This document shows positions 21,444-32,400 of a stretch of 64,000 nt of DNA, one piece after another. The notes under the pieces were generated by a model. The model saw only the letters and a program-made list of their open reading frames with translations. It was not told the origin of the DNA and made no database searches. A program made the translations under genes and the position numbers. Origin of the DNA: Dipodascopsis uninucleata var. uninucleata (taxonomy: Eukaryota; Ascomycota; Lipomycetes; Lipomycetales; Lipomycetaceae); contig JAJLTO010000011.1 of the NCBI GenBank assembly GCA_030568195.1, forward strand, positions 434,001 through 498,000, in the 5' to 3' direction. How positions within the stretch are numbered: the stretch's first letter is position 1; each line of letters begins with the position of its first letter.

Positions 21444-24400
21444 ATGGCCACGCTTACCTCTGCAACGTCGCTACTTGCGTTGCTGGATGAGCCAGATCAG
21501 GCACTTCAGGTCTATGCACTCGAAAATCTCAACAGTCTTGTGGACGAATTTTGGGCCGAGATAACAGATTATGTGACCAAAATGTGAGTACTAAATGGAT
21601 TCAATAATATTTTTGATAGATGCTTTCAGTAGGATGGAGTTATTAGCTTTCATGGATGAAACCGTACTGATTATAACCTCTACTTCACCTCTTGCGTGTG
21701 TGCGTGTGGTCTATTCTGGTTTGATATTGTATAGAGAAGAGCTTTATGAAGACGAACATTTTCCACAGCAAAAGTTGGCAGCACTTGTTGCTTCAAAGGT
21801 AAGTTTTATTTCAGATATCGTGAATCCGATTCAACCGGTGTTCGATATGATCGATGACTCTAATCTATATTTTACTCGCTTGAATATAGGTTTATTATAA
21901 CTTAGGTGAATTTGACTCGTCAATGCAGTTTGCATTGGCTGCCGGTGACTTATTTGATTTATCCGTGAAGTCAGAATATATTGAGACCATTGTTTGTAAG
22001 TTGTGGAGATATTTTGTGGTTGTATTAGTTAGTTGCTAATTTGTGATTGTGTAAAGCAAAATGCATTGATACGTATATTAGAAATTCGCAGACAGCTTTT
22101 GATGGACCAAAGAAGGACCAAGCTGATGCCATTGTCGATCCTAATTTGGTTAATGTTGTTGAACGTATGTTTAAGCGCTGTATCGAAGAGGGTGAACACA
22201 AACATGTAAGTACTGATGAGAACGAAAATGGTGTTGTATGATTATGTTCGAATATTAGGAAAAAACTGTTTAGCTGACAGATATAAAGGCCATCGGTGTG
22301 GCACTGGAAGCTCGACGTCTTGACACCATCGAAGAATGTATTAATCATGCATTTGGTTCTGGAGCTGTAAATGGGAACTTCAAGGGATCTGACAAACGAT
22401 TGATGCAAGATGGATTTTCTAGTACTGCTGACGAAGAGCAGAGAAAATTGGAGGCGGCTGGGGCAGATTTGATAAATTATGTGTTTGAGGCATCGATGTC
22501 ACTTGTTGCCAATAAGAAGTGGAGAGATGAAGTTTTAAGACGTATGGTATCACTTGTTTTAAAGCTTGGTAACCCAGACTATTTTACCGTGGCAAAGATC
22601 CTAATACATTTAAACGACTACAATACCGCGGGAAAAATATTTTTAGGTCTTCTTGCCGAAAACACTGAAAGCTCAATCTTGATTGCATATCAAGTTGCGT
22701 TCGATCTTGTATCTTCTGCGTCACAAGAGTTTTTGCAAAGGGTTGTGCAGATCGTTGAGAGCGCAGAGCAACATCCTGCAACTCGCCTTGCCTTGAAAAT
22801 TCTTTCAGGAGTACCAACGCTGGACATTGAGCTTACCTTCTTGTATGACAATAACAAGACTGACTTGCTCATTTTGAACAAGACGAAGGAGACTTTAGAA
22901 GCTCGAAATTCAATTTTCCACTCTGCCGTCACTTTTGAGAATGCTTTTTTGCATGCCGGTACTACTGCGGATGGATTTTTTCGCGAAAATTTGGAATGGT
23001 TATCAAAGGCAATGAATTGGAGTAAATTCTCGGCGACGGCTGCTCTTGGTGTCATCCATAAGGGCAATCTCTCTCAAGGAATGAATCTTTTGAAGCCTTA
23101 TCTTCCTGGAGAGTCTAATTCTTCCCAGGTTGGTGGCTCTAAATATTCCCAGGGTGGTAGTTTGTATGCGCTTGGTCTAGTTTTTGCTGGCCATGGTAAA
23201 GAAGTTTTAGAGTTTCTGCGTTCAAATGTAAGAGAAGGTAGCAACAATGGTGGTCAGGAAGCAGAAGTCGTTCAGCACGGTGCTGCTCTTGGTATCGGTG
23301 TTGCTGGTATGGCTACGTGTGATGACGAAATATACGAAGAACTCCGAAATATCCTGTTTTCAGATTCTGCTGTTGCCGGAGAAGCTGCTGGTCTTGCAAT
23401 GGGTTTGGTTATGCTTGGATCTGCAAGTGAGAAAGCTTTGGAAGAAATGCTCCAATATGCTCATGAAACTCAGCATGAAAAGATTATTCGTGGTCTCGCT
23501 GTCGGCATAGCTCTCCTTATGTACGGAAAAGAAGAAAGCGCTGATTCGTTGATCGACCAATTACTTGATGAGCAGGATCCTATACTAAGATATGGTGGTA
23601 TCTTTACCATTGCCTTGGCATACTGTGGTACTGGAAACAATACCGCGATCAAGAGATTACTTCATGTTGCTGTTTCTGATGTCAATGATGATGTGCGAAG
23701 GGCAGCTGTCATGTCGTTAGGTTTCATTCTTTTTAGAAATCCGACAGCTGTACCTCAGATGGTGGAGCTTTTATCAGAGAGTTACAATCCACATGTTAGA
23801 TATGGTGCCGCTTTGGCTCTCGGAATATCATGTGCAGGTACTGGACTCAGTGAGGCAGTAGATCTTTTAGAACCTATGCTTAAGGATCCTACTGATTTCG
23901 TTAGACAAGGGGCTTTGATATCTCTTGCTATGATATATATCCAGCAGAACGAGAAGACGGCACCAAAGGTTACGTCTATCCGCAAAACATTTGCAAAGGT
24001 CATTTCTGAGAAGCATGAGGATGCGCTTGCTAAGTTTGGAGCTGCTTTAGCCCAGGGAATTATTGATGCAGGGGGGCGGAATGTTACGATTAGTCTAGAG
24101 AATAGGCAGACTGGTACATTGAACATGAAAGCCATTGTTGGTGTGGCAGTGTTCTTGCAATTCTGGTATTGGTTTCCATTTACTTACTTTTTGTCTCTTA
24201 GTTTTACCCCTACTGCCATCATTGGTGTTCGTTCTGATCTGAAAATTCCCGAGTTTTCTTTCTTTTGCAATGCTAAAAAATCAAGGTTTGATTATCCCCC
24301 GAAGACTGAAGAACAAACAAACAAAGCACCGGAGAAGGTTGTGACTGCTGTATTGTCTACAACTGCTAGAGCAAAGGCCAGAGCAAAGAAGGTTGAAAAG

Positions 24401-24889
24401 GAGAAGGCTGAGGCTGAGATGGAACTCGATGACAAACCTTCTGAGCAAGCTGACGGCAGTGTAAAGATGGAGGTTGATGAAGATAAACCTGAGCAAGAGA
24501 CTGAGGCTGAGACTGAGGCTGAGGCTGAGACTGAAGAAGAAGTCGTAGAACAAGAAGATGATGAAGAAGAAGAGCTGGATGAAATGGACGAGGACAACGA
24601 AATGGAGGATAAGAAGGATATTAAGGGCTACAAAATCTCGAATATGTCTCGAGTAGTTCCCGCACAATTGAAGTACATTTCGTTTTCAAAGGACGAGAGA
24701 TTCACCCCTGTCAAGAAGTTTCGTTCATCTGGTGGAATATTAGTTCTACAGGACAATGAGGGTCTACGTGTTAAGACAAACTTCATCAAAACTGTTCGTG
24801 AGCGAAATCTGCCACCAGAAGAGCAAGATGAAGATAACGAAGCGCCAGTACCTGAACCTTTTGATTATGAAACTGATTCGGAGTTGTGA
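21444..24889 (+). CDS. RPN2: 26S proteasome regulatory subunit RPN2 (PSMD1)
   Basis: Five exons (21444-21583, 21735-21798, 21890-21995, 22057-22205, 22274-24889) give 1,024 residues. All four introns have GTGAGT or GTAAGT donors and the frame is kept throughout; the third ends in AAAG and the fourth in TTTAG. The joined N-terminus closely matches yeast Rpn2 (LLALLDEPDQALQVYALEN; LAALVASKVYYNLGEFD). The centre contains the PC (proteasome/cyclosome) helical repeats, visible as recurring GxALGLG-like units from about 23280 to 24070. A Glu-rich segment follows at about 24390-24610, partly a GAG-GCT hexamer repeat, and then the conserved C-terminal domain ending DYETDSEL. Rpn2 is the large scaffold of the 19S base, binding Rpn1 and Rpn13. 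It is divergent from ATH1 and convergent with DPH2. Confidence 0.97.
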
Positions 24890-25163
24890 GAGAATCACAT
24901 CTGTAATTTGAATAGCAGAAACAATTCAGAAAGGCGTCTGTCTTTTCATTCTTAATGTCAATAATATTGCCATAAAAATGTCATTCTACCATCATTTTTC
25001 TTCTTTTATCATTTTAGTCGTAATGAAGTTCAGTTTTGCGACAGTCATCCAAGATGTACTTTGTTTATCAAATTGTAAGATCATTTTTAAGATACATATT
25101 TACATTAGACATATAATTTTATACATACAGGCGTATTTTGCTATTGTGAAATTTCAATATGTG

Positions 25164-26958
25164 CTATTGATTTACATATCCCCTAGCAATACCCTTTCTT
25201 CCAGACTCCAACTTTGCGCCGAGTAACTTTTTACTATTAGCATTATCAGCATCATGTTCGGAGTCTCCATCCTCTTCCGCTGCAAAATCAGATCCTAAGC
25301 CTTTCCAGAATCTTCGTGATTGAAGATGCGCAGCTGCCGTAGAATAATGTTGCGTTCCACGAGTCACTAGACCGCCCGCTTTAGTAGCAGTAGAAAGACT
25401 GCTAGATGAACGTGAAGTAAGACTATCATTTGTCACTCTGTTCGCCGATTCCACTGACTCAATCTCTACGTCCACATGTGATACCTTTGAAGTACGCGAG
25501 AAGAGTGGCCTAGAAGCAACATATCTTCCTGTGACTGCATCGAACTCAGGAGGAAGATCTTCGTCATCACTAGCATCGTCACTGCTTCGCTGTTCCTCAT
25601 CTTTCTGCTTGTCTTCTTCGTCAATCAATTTCAAAACACGCTCAAAATCTGTAATCCATTCTCCAGGTCCCCATATTATCTCGCGTTTGAGAGCTAACAT
25701 CATTTCATATGGCGTAACAATGGGTTTGAAATTTTGTCCGTTATTGTCTAAAATTATACCTCCACGCGAGCAGCCCACAATTACCCAAGCATCAATGACA
25801 TCAAAGTTTGCTAGCTTAGCAACGTTTGGCTTGCCTACAACTATCATGTAGTGCTTCTTACCAGCAGCTTTGATACTGGATTGGAGAGAAGCAATAAGAG
25901 TGTCGTAAGAGCGTAAAGAAAGTGTGTTGACCAGTAATCCAACCGTAGATGCGGAACGAGCTGACAGCATGGCACGATATCTGCGTGCCAAGGGCGTCAC
26001 AGGATCTTTATACAAAGCAGACGCGGAGGGATCAAATATTATCATAGATGAAGATAAGATGGATGACAAATGCAGATGCAATGAAGGCGGAGGAATGCCA
26101 ATATAATATAAGGTGTAGTTCTCGAGTTGCTCCTTGAGCTTTGGGTGCGCTCTATGAGGAAGAATACCCGATACAGTATGTGTCTCGGACAACGGAGACA
26201 TAAGCGAAGACGGTATTATAACTTCCAAAGGTGATGACTCTAAGTTTGATGATGCAAGATATGGTATTGTAGTGATAATGTTATGATATTCGAGAAGTCG
26301 ATTTCTGATTTGTTCCAAATATGCTTGAAATGGTGTTTCGCTCATTAGTATGACATGACTCTCAGTATCCGCAATGGAGTCTCGGAAAGCATTGATACAC
26401 ATCTCGATATCAATAGGCTCTTCCCCAAATGTATATATCACAGGAACTGAAATGACTCTTTGAAGAATAGTTCATTGTTAGCCTCCTTACTCATCTGCCT
26501 TACTCATCTGCTTCAGAAATCTTCTAATCAACAATCATAAATACTCACGGATTTAGACAGCTAACGCCAATGTGAACAACCACATCAGCATCGACATGAC
26601 GACTAGCTATTTCATCAACACAGCATTCGGAATAAGACGTATCCGCCATAACAAAAACTGCAACATCTTTCGAGTCACCATCTAATCTATCCTCGATGTC
26701 CGTCATTATTTTGTTCTGCGACTGCTTAATTAATTTTCGAAGACACTGAGAAAAGACAGCAGAAAAATACACAAGACTATCGGGAAATTGCAAAGCCACT
26801 CGTTTGTACCTCTTGGAAACTATTTCTTGTGCCAGATCTTCAAGCTTGTACTTTCTTGTTAATTCATTGCTATCGATTTCTGGTCCGTGTCTCGATGCTT
26901 CCACTTTGTCATATGGTCGTGCAGTTGACAACACAGGTGCAGTTGCAGCCTCTGTCAT
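25164..26958 (-). CDS. DPH2: DPH2, diphthamide biosynthesis protein 2
   Basis: Two exons, 26958-26549 and 26457-25164, give 567 residues. The start is the ATG at 26958. The intron 26548-26458 has a GTGAGT donor, a GGCTAACAA branch-like site and an AAAG acceptor; joining yields SCLNPVISVPVIYTFG, which aligns with the family without a gap. Conserved blocks are VALQFPDSL, DTSYSECCVDEIASRH, HVDADVVVHIG and the late VGCSRGG plus KPIVTPYEM. Dph2 pairs with Dph1 to form the radical enzyme that moves the 3-amino-3-carboxypropyl group of S-adenosylmethionine onto a histidine of elongation factor 2, the first diphthamide step, in the cytosol. The C-terminus has an acidic region and a GKGI-type RKGIARGYVNQ end. 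It is divergent from COX10. Confidence 0.95.
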
Positions 26959-27778
26959 TTTGCAAAATTTATACGAGAACAAGCGTATTTATATTCTCAT
27001 TTATTCTCTGCGGCGATAATGTGCAATTATGTCTGTTAACTAGAGATCAGAAGTCCTGCAGGTATAAAAGAAAAGAATTCCAGCCTGAACTTAGGTGAGA
27101 AATAAATTTTCTGTAATTATCAGCTGCTCATCGTGCGGCTAAATTACCCGGAAAATCAGGTTGGTTGGTTAGTGAAATCGATAATCAAGGACTCAGTCAG
27201 ATCAGCACAAAGATAACACTACCTTTACTCTTAAACAATATAGGATGAATATAGATAGATCAGTTTGTGTATTAGTATCTATTCCTGGCTAAAACTTATG
27301 GGGTTGGGAGGCGAAGGAGGAGGTGAGAAATCTTAAGTATTGAGATCCTGTTAGAGACTGCTAATTCGTCATAATAGAAGAAGTGGAAGGGCTTGGGTGT
27401 AATGTTCAGGAAGTCGGGCCTAAATGGAAAACTAAAAAAATTAAAAATTTTACAAGACAAACTGGTGCCGTCGTTCCACATAATTCTGTATAGAGAAAGA
27501 AATTTCTGAAGGGTTACGTGACTAAAGAGCATATAAATGGAATTAAGCACTATTCGGATGGATTTATAGGTAATCAAAATACTGAAAAATACTGAAACTC
27601 ATCTTACCCGTCAACGCTTTGCATCTGTCGGAGACGGTTAGCAGAAGCACATCTTAATTGACAGCTGGACGACTGGAACTTACTGTCTCAGCAATCATTA
27701 CCTTTTGAAATTTCTAGTGCGTTATAAAGACTTATTTGTAGTAAAAAAACGAAGAGAAGTGGGAAATTGGACGAACGA
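26959..27778. promoter_or_regulatory. Divergent promoter region of DPH2 and COX10
   Basis: About 820 bases between divergent genes. No TATA box near either start is convincing. A short tandem GGTTGGTTGGTTAG occurs near 27160-27173. The open frame at 27296-27577 on the minus strand looks random. No RNA gene seen. Confidence 0.45.
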
Positions 27779-29182
27779 ATGGCGTTTTCAGTGTCGTCCT
27801 CGTCATCCATGTTAACGATGCTGTCAAGGGCTATACTAAGAACAGAAGCCAGGGCTCTGGGGCAGTCAATATTTCAAAGACAGCAGAGCCAATTAGCTAT
27901 TTTAACAAAAAGATCTCTACCCAGGTTTGCTGAACAGGGCTCCATGGGGGCTACAAGCAATTTTAATGAAAGAAATCGGGTATACAAAGTTATTAGTACG
28001 AAGAGACCATTCAGCGGTAGTACGACTTTATCGCATTGCCGACGATCCAGTCCTGAATATTTTCTATTATTGGCTGTTCCGCTATCTCCTAAAAGAAAAT
28101 TGATAAGCAATAGTAGCAATATATCTCAGGCAGAGAGATGCAAATCTTTCAAGGGTCGAAGTTTCTGCAGTACATCTGTGCGTCTACATTCATCGAACAT
28201 TCCTACGAAACATGCAATTCCTTTTCGAGCCCGCTTACAACTAATGAAGCCAAGTTTAACGGCACTCGTAGTATTGTCATCGATGGCTGCATACGCATTA
28301 CTTCCGGATTCCCCAGATGGTAAAATGTCAGTACTCAGTTTGTTGTGGTTGACAGCTGGAGCTACACTTACCTCTGGATCAGCAAATGCTTTCAATATGG
28401 CCAGGGAGCCTAAGTATGATAAACTGATGTCGCGAACAAGGGGGCGACCTATTGTTCGTGGAATTTTAACGTCGAAACAAGCCGCTATTTTTGCTACTGC
28501 TATTGGGGCCACTGGTCTTTTAATTTTATACTTCGGTGTTAATACAGAGACGGCACTGCTCGCAGCGGGAAATATCGTATTATATAGTTGGGTATATACA
28601 ACTTTGAAAAGGACATCAATTGTGAACACATGGGTTGGAGCAGTTGTAGGAGCAATTCCGCCATTGATGGGCTGGTCTGCAGCTGGCGGTTCTCTACTGG
28701 ATCCTGGTGCATGGTGCTGTGCTGGTCTATTGTATGCATGGCAATTTCCTCATTTTAATGCTCTTTCCTTCCCTGTAAGAGATGAGTATCGAATGGCAGG
28801 ATATCGCATGACTGCTTGGGTGAATCCTGTTCTCAATGCTAGAGTTGCGTTAAGATACTCCATTCTTATGGTACCCATATGCATAGGATTTAGCTATTTC
28901 GGCTTAACTGATTGGTTTTTTGCTGCCGACTCTACGCTGGTAAATTCCTGGATGATTTACAAGGCGGGAGTATTTCTCAAGGAATGTAAAATTATGGATC
29001 CGACGAAAGCAACTGCAGCAGCTAATGTGGCGGCCAGGGGTTTATTTTGGGCTAGCATATGGCAGCTTCCAGCAGTACTGTTACTTGCTATGGTACACAA
29101 GACTGGTCTATGGGATGGCGTCTTTAACGACGACATTCCAATTGACGAGCATTATGATGAGGAGGTTTTAAAAGCTGAGTGA
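27779..29182 (+). CDS. COX10: COX10, protoheme IX farnesyltransferase of mitochondria
   Basis: A single exon of 467 residues from the ATG at 27779. The first 140 residues are rich in Ser, Arg and Lys and nearly free of acid, consistent with a mitochondrial presequence. The UbiA prenyltransferase domain follows with about seven to nine membrane helices. The polyprenyl-binding motif is seen in ANAFNMAREPKYDKLMSRT followed by RGRPIVRG; a second signature is WQFPHFNALSF followed by RDEYRMAGY. Cox10 converts heme b to heme o, the first step towards heme a for cytochrome c oxidase, in the inner membrane. The tail is short and acidic (DIPIDEHYDEEVLKAE). It is divergent from DPH2. No intron seen. Confidence 0.96.
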   Translation: MAFSVSSSSSMLTMLSRAILRTEARALGQSIFQRQQSQLAILTKRSLPRFAEQGSMGATSNFNERNRVYKVISTKRPFSGSTTLSHCRRSSPEYFLLLAVPLSPKRKLISNSSNISQAERCKSFKGRSFCSTSVRLHSSNIPTKHAIPFRARLQLMKPSLTALVVLSSMAAYALLPDSPDGKMSVLSLLWLTAGATLTSGSANAFNMAREPKYDKLMSRTRGRPIVRGILTSKQAAIFATAIGATGLLILYFGVNTETALLAAGNIVLYSWVYTTLKRTSIVNTWVGAVVGAIPPLMGWSAAGGSLLDPGAWCCAGLLYAWQFPHFNALSFPVRDEYRMAGYRMTAWVNPVLNARVALRYSILMVPICIGFSYFGLTDWFFAADSTLVNSWMIYKAGVFLKECKIMDPTKATAAANVAARGLFWASIWQLPAVLLLAMVHKTGLWDGVFNDDIPIDEHYDEEVLKAE

Positions 29183-29545
29183 ATAGGATATTCAAGGCCA
29201 GATGCTTTTAGAAATTTGAAGTAATCTAGTACATATATCCAAGTATATATATGTGTGTAAATATAGATTTACGAGTTGATTTTTCCGACCATCACAATTC
29301 ATATGTAATAAGAGAGCCTCTGGCTATGTACATAAAAGCTTTATCCCTCTCAGATTATCTAATAAATATTTTCAATATTTTGGCTCATTATATTGTAAGA
29401 AAGAAGTAATAAACAAAATGATACGTCATATTCAGCGCATGTAGATTACAGATTACATATTCTCTTAGCATCAGTAAATAGCATCTCCGTGCCATCTATG
29501 TTACAATAAACATCAAAAAATGTCAGTTAGGATCATTGAAAATAT
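29183..29545. other. Convergent spacer between COX10 and alpha/beta hydrolase
   Basis: About 360 AT-rich bases between two gene 3' ends, with ATATATATGTG repeats near 29244-29256. It probably holds both polyadenylation regions. Nothing else seen. Confidence 0.5.
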
Positions 29546-30649
29546 TTACCATTCGATTCCTAAGTCCTTGAATATGAATTGGAAACCATCGTTCAATGTC
29601 ATGAAGTGACCGCCCTCTTCACCTTCAATAAATACAAATTCAGCATCTGCACCAGCTGCCTTCAGTCTACGGACAAGGTCTTTGCTACCAGACGGAGGTG
29701 TTAAATGATCGCTCTCACGATGAATAACAAAGACCTTTTTACCCTCAATGCCCTTCTGGTGAATGATATCACCAACAACTGGCCATGGCTTAGCAGAAGT
29801 GCGTCCAAAAATTTCAACACACGACTGTACATAGCCAGTAACACCCTGTCGATAGGCTTCATAATTAACCATATGCCACCCATTAGCTTCAACTGGATTC
29901 TCTGCCAAGAAAACAGCATCTCCCTTAGAACTGAAATTTTTCATGTTCTCAATAACATTAGAGCAGTCAACGATCTTGTCAGCATTTTGGACCATTTTGA
30001 AGGCATAGTAGCATGGGCTTTTGTTAGCCAAGGCATTTTCCTTGCGTGCACCTGGACTTAAATCATCCCAATTGATCTTCTCATCCAGGTATGAAGCTGG
30101 CCCAAGACAGTAGACAGTTTTAACCATCTCTGGACGAGTGATCAGAATTCCAAGAACGTGTGGTCCTCCAGCAGAGAAACCGACCAAGCTAACTGGATCG
30201 GTGATTTGTAGATAGTCAAGAAGTTCAAAAACATCAGAAATAGCAGTCTCCATAACAGTTTTCCCTGGAAGAGGCAGCGAGGTATAGCCCATGCCTGGTC
30301 TATCCATGGCAAGGACTCTGATGTCTTTTCCCTTGAGCTTTGGTCCAACTGGAAGAATTCGACTACCTGGAAGACCATGCTCGTAGATGAAAACGTTCTT
30401 AGACTCTGGGTTACCGTACTCAGCCCACGAGATAGTTCTGCCTGAAGACGGAGAAACACATGACTTCTCACTCAAGGCAATGTCGGGGTAGTTAAGGCTC
30501 TTGGGGTTGGAACGTGGTGGATTCTTCTTGTTCTGGTAGTAAGAGTAGAAAATCTCACCAGCATAGGCAGCAGCGCCAACGACGCCAATTGCGACTGCTG
30601 CAGTCAATATACTCTTGGTAGGCAACTTGGAGAGATTGCTTGAAGACAT
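29546..30649 (-). CDS. Alpha/beta hydrolase with N-terminal membrane anchor
   Basis: 367 residues in one exon starting at the ATG at 30649. An N-terminal hydrophobic segment at about residues 13-31 (ILTAAVAIGVVGAAAYAG) anchors the protein or targets it to a membrane. The hydrolase core follows: an oxyanion-region block YEHGLPGSR, RPGMGYTSLP, the nucleophile elbow VGFSAGGPH (Ser), VIHRESDHLTPP (probable Asp) and EGGHFMTL (His). The catalytic triad therefore appears complete. The family includes esterases, lipases and peptidases; the substrate cannot be told from sequence. The very regular hydrophobic tail FQFIFKDLGIEW closes the protein. It is transcribed away from the unassigned exon at 30707-31081, whose 3' end lies only 60 bases upstream. 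Confidence 0.88.
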   Translation of the reverse strand: MSSSNLSKLPTKSILTAAVAIGVVGAAAYAGEIFYSYYQNKKNPPRSNPKSLNYPDIALSEKSCVSPSSGRTISWAEYGNPESKNVFIYEHGLPGSRILPVGPKLKGKDIRVLAMDRPGMGYTSLPLPGKTVMETAISDVFELLDYLQITDPVSLVGFSAGGPHVLGILITRPEMVKTVYCLGPASYLDEKINWDDLSPGARKENALANKSPCYYAFKMVQNADKIVDCSNVIENMKNFSSKGDAVFLAENPVEANGWHMVNYEAYRQGVTGYVQSCVEIFGRTSAKPWPVVGDIIHQKGIEGKKVFVIHRESDHLTPPSGSKDLVRRLKAAGADAEFVFIEGEEGGHFMTLNDGFQFIFKDLGIEW

Positions 30650-30706
30650 TGTCTAAATATTTAACTGAAAATATGAGTGGTAGACGTACACTGGCAAAGT
30701 AATAAA

Positions 30707-31081
30707 CTAGTTAAAATATTGATGTGGAAAATGTATACTGACTTCCGGTGTGAAAGTAGCAGGACTTTGGACGACACTTAATTTCTTATTTACGTAAGGA
30801 TTTGGGCCCTTGGCATTAATCACTCTTATCAAATTGGTACTACTGAGGTAAACTGTATGAAAGAATCTAGGAATCGCGCAGTAATACTCAAAGCTTTCTT
30901 GGAAGCACTGATAGCATATAACAAACTGTTGAAACCTTTCTTCGGATGTCCGGTATCTGATTGATTGGCCAGCTAATCCACTGAGATTCTGGGGACCCGA
31001 ATGCTCGCACTTGTTATGGTGCCACATACCCGGATCAAACTCATGGTATAAACTATCAGAACTCTGCAAAACCAACACCAA
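30707..31081 (-). CDS. Unrecognised Cys/His-rich coding-like exon
   Basis: An open frame of 124 codons; an internal ATG at 31027 would give 106 residues. I do not recognise the family. Composition is protein-like rather than random: balanced charge, a W-H-H-x2-C-x-H start (MWHHNKCEHSGPQ), a CYQC pair and YYC further on, and an even helix-like segment SIRYRTSEERFQQFV. The Cys/His spacing suggests a zinc-binding fold. Just upstream, at about 31066-31085, the minus strand reads TTTTGGTGTTGGTTTTGCAG, an excellent 3' splice site with a TATTAAC branch-like motif before it, so this may be an internal or last exon whose upstream partner is unidentified. The stop lies about 60 bases from the start of the hydrolase gene, so the two transcripts nearly touch. 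Confidence 0.4.
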   Translation of the reverse strand: MVLVLQSSDSLYHEFDPGMWHHNKCEHSGPQNLSGLAGQSIRYRTSEERFQQFVICYQCFQESFEYYCAIPRFFHTVYLSSTNLIRVINAKGPNPYVNKKLSVVQSPATFTPEVSIHFPHQYFN

Positions 31082-32400
31082 AAGAGTAAAACGTTAATAC
31101 GATGCTCGTGCCTGCTTTCCATGACACGGAAGTAAAGTCCATCACCTATCACAGATACTGTCCATCCGATGAGGAGCCAGCGAATTTACTACAAACGGGT
31201 GCAACTTAGCTGAGATATCGAGAAATCAAAATAGTCTGTACTAGAGTAAGAGAAGTGGAGGTAGGACCGGTTTGTTATCGCGAGAATTTGTCTCCGCGCT
31301 CCGCGACCGTATAGGCTTGATAGAAAGTGCGTATTATCTGGCATATGGAACACAAAGGAAAAATTACGCACCATATTCGGTCAACCGGTAATAACGTACC
31401 CAGAAGACTACGAATGCATAAACTTGTGCCACTGGGAAATCTCGACGTGATATTATACATTCACATCTACAACAGGCTCTGCATTTCTGTGGTAATAGCA
31501 GTCGTACCCTAATGCTAGAGCAGTAGGTAGCAAAGAAGCGACCAATATTAAGTTACGAAGATCACCATAAATAATGGCCGTCATGCGCGCGGTGCAGTGA
31601 GATAAGGATTATGTCGAAGCTGGTTCATTCGACACAGAATGTAGCCCACAGTACACGTGATTCGGAAAATTATACGCTCAGTTTACGGAACAAGAATAAA
31701 ATAGGAACGATAAGGAAAAGCTGAAATGCCAGACCAAAAGACGCAGAACTCCAGCACAATCCACATTTCATATAATAAATTGCTTGTGGCTCAGAGTCAA
31801 TAGACTCCAGCGTCTGAATCAATTTAGAAGTATGAGGAGGCGCACAGCAACTGAATAAAAAAGACAAGAATATATAGAGCTTACTAAGAACCCTTATCAT
31901 GGTTACACAAAAGACAGAATATTCGTAGATAAGCTGGGCTTTTTTAGCTGAGAAGGAAACGCCAAAACGCAAGGCCCATCCGCACAAGCCCAGCTGGCGG
32001 TCTAAAAAGAGCAATAATGTCGTTTGGCCGCTATTTCTACATATTGAAAAATATAAGCCTCTGTCACTAGAACCCGCGGGTAATAGCTTCATGGAAAGTG
32101 AGACGTATATAGTCTTTACGGAATACTTTGTATGGGGGTTTGACTTTACGCTTGCCCTTTGTTGGTTAAGATTAGGCGCTTAGTGAACAACAGTAGACTA
32201 AAAACACGCTTCTCGCGGCACACATTTAGTGTTTTTCCTATCGTACTTTGTCTCTCGTTAACTGCTTTGTCGGCCGGTTTTTTTTTTGTGTCAGTAATTT
32301 ATATTCTGTTGTTGGTAAAGCCGATCGTTCAGTGGCCGATCTGGCAGAGACTTCTTAGAGGTATGATATTGGGTTGTTCTTGCAACATTAGACTCATGCA
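31082..32400. other. Spacer upstream of the Zn2Cys6 factor gene
   Basis: About 1.3 kb. It may contain the 5' exon of the Cys/His-rich gene on the minus strand, but no in-frame candidate was convincing. A 140-codon frame at 31670-32092 on the minus strand is Leu/Phe-rich with an internal ATG at 31900 followed by a signal-like segment, and could be chance. The promoter of the transcription factor gene occupies the right end, which includes a T-run near 32279-32288. Confidence 0.4.

Noticed and set aside
31670-32092. 140-codon frame with a signal-like segment
   Set aside because: Length is within chance expectation, no motif recognised and no good start context; mentioned only in the spacer entry.
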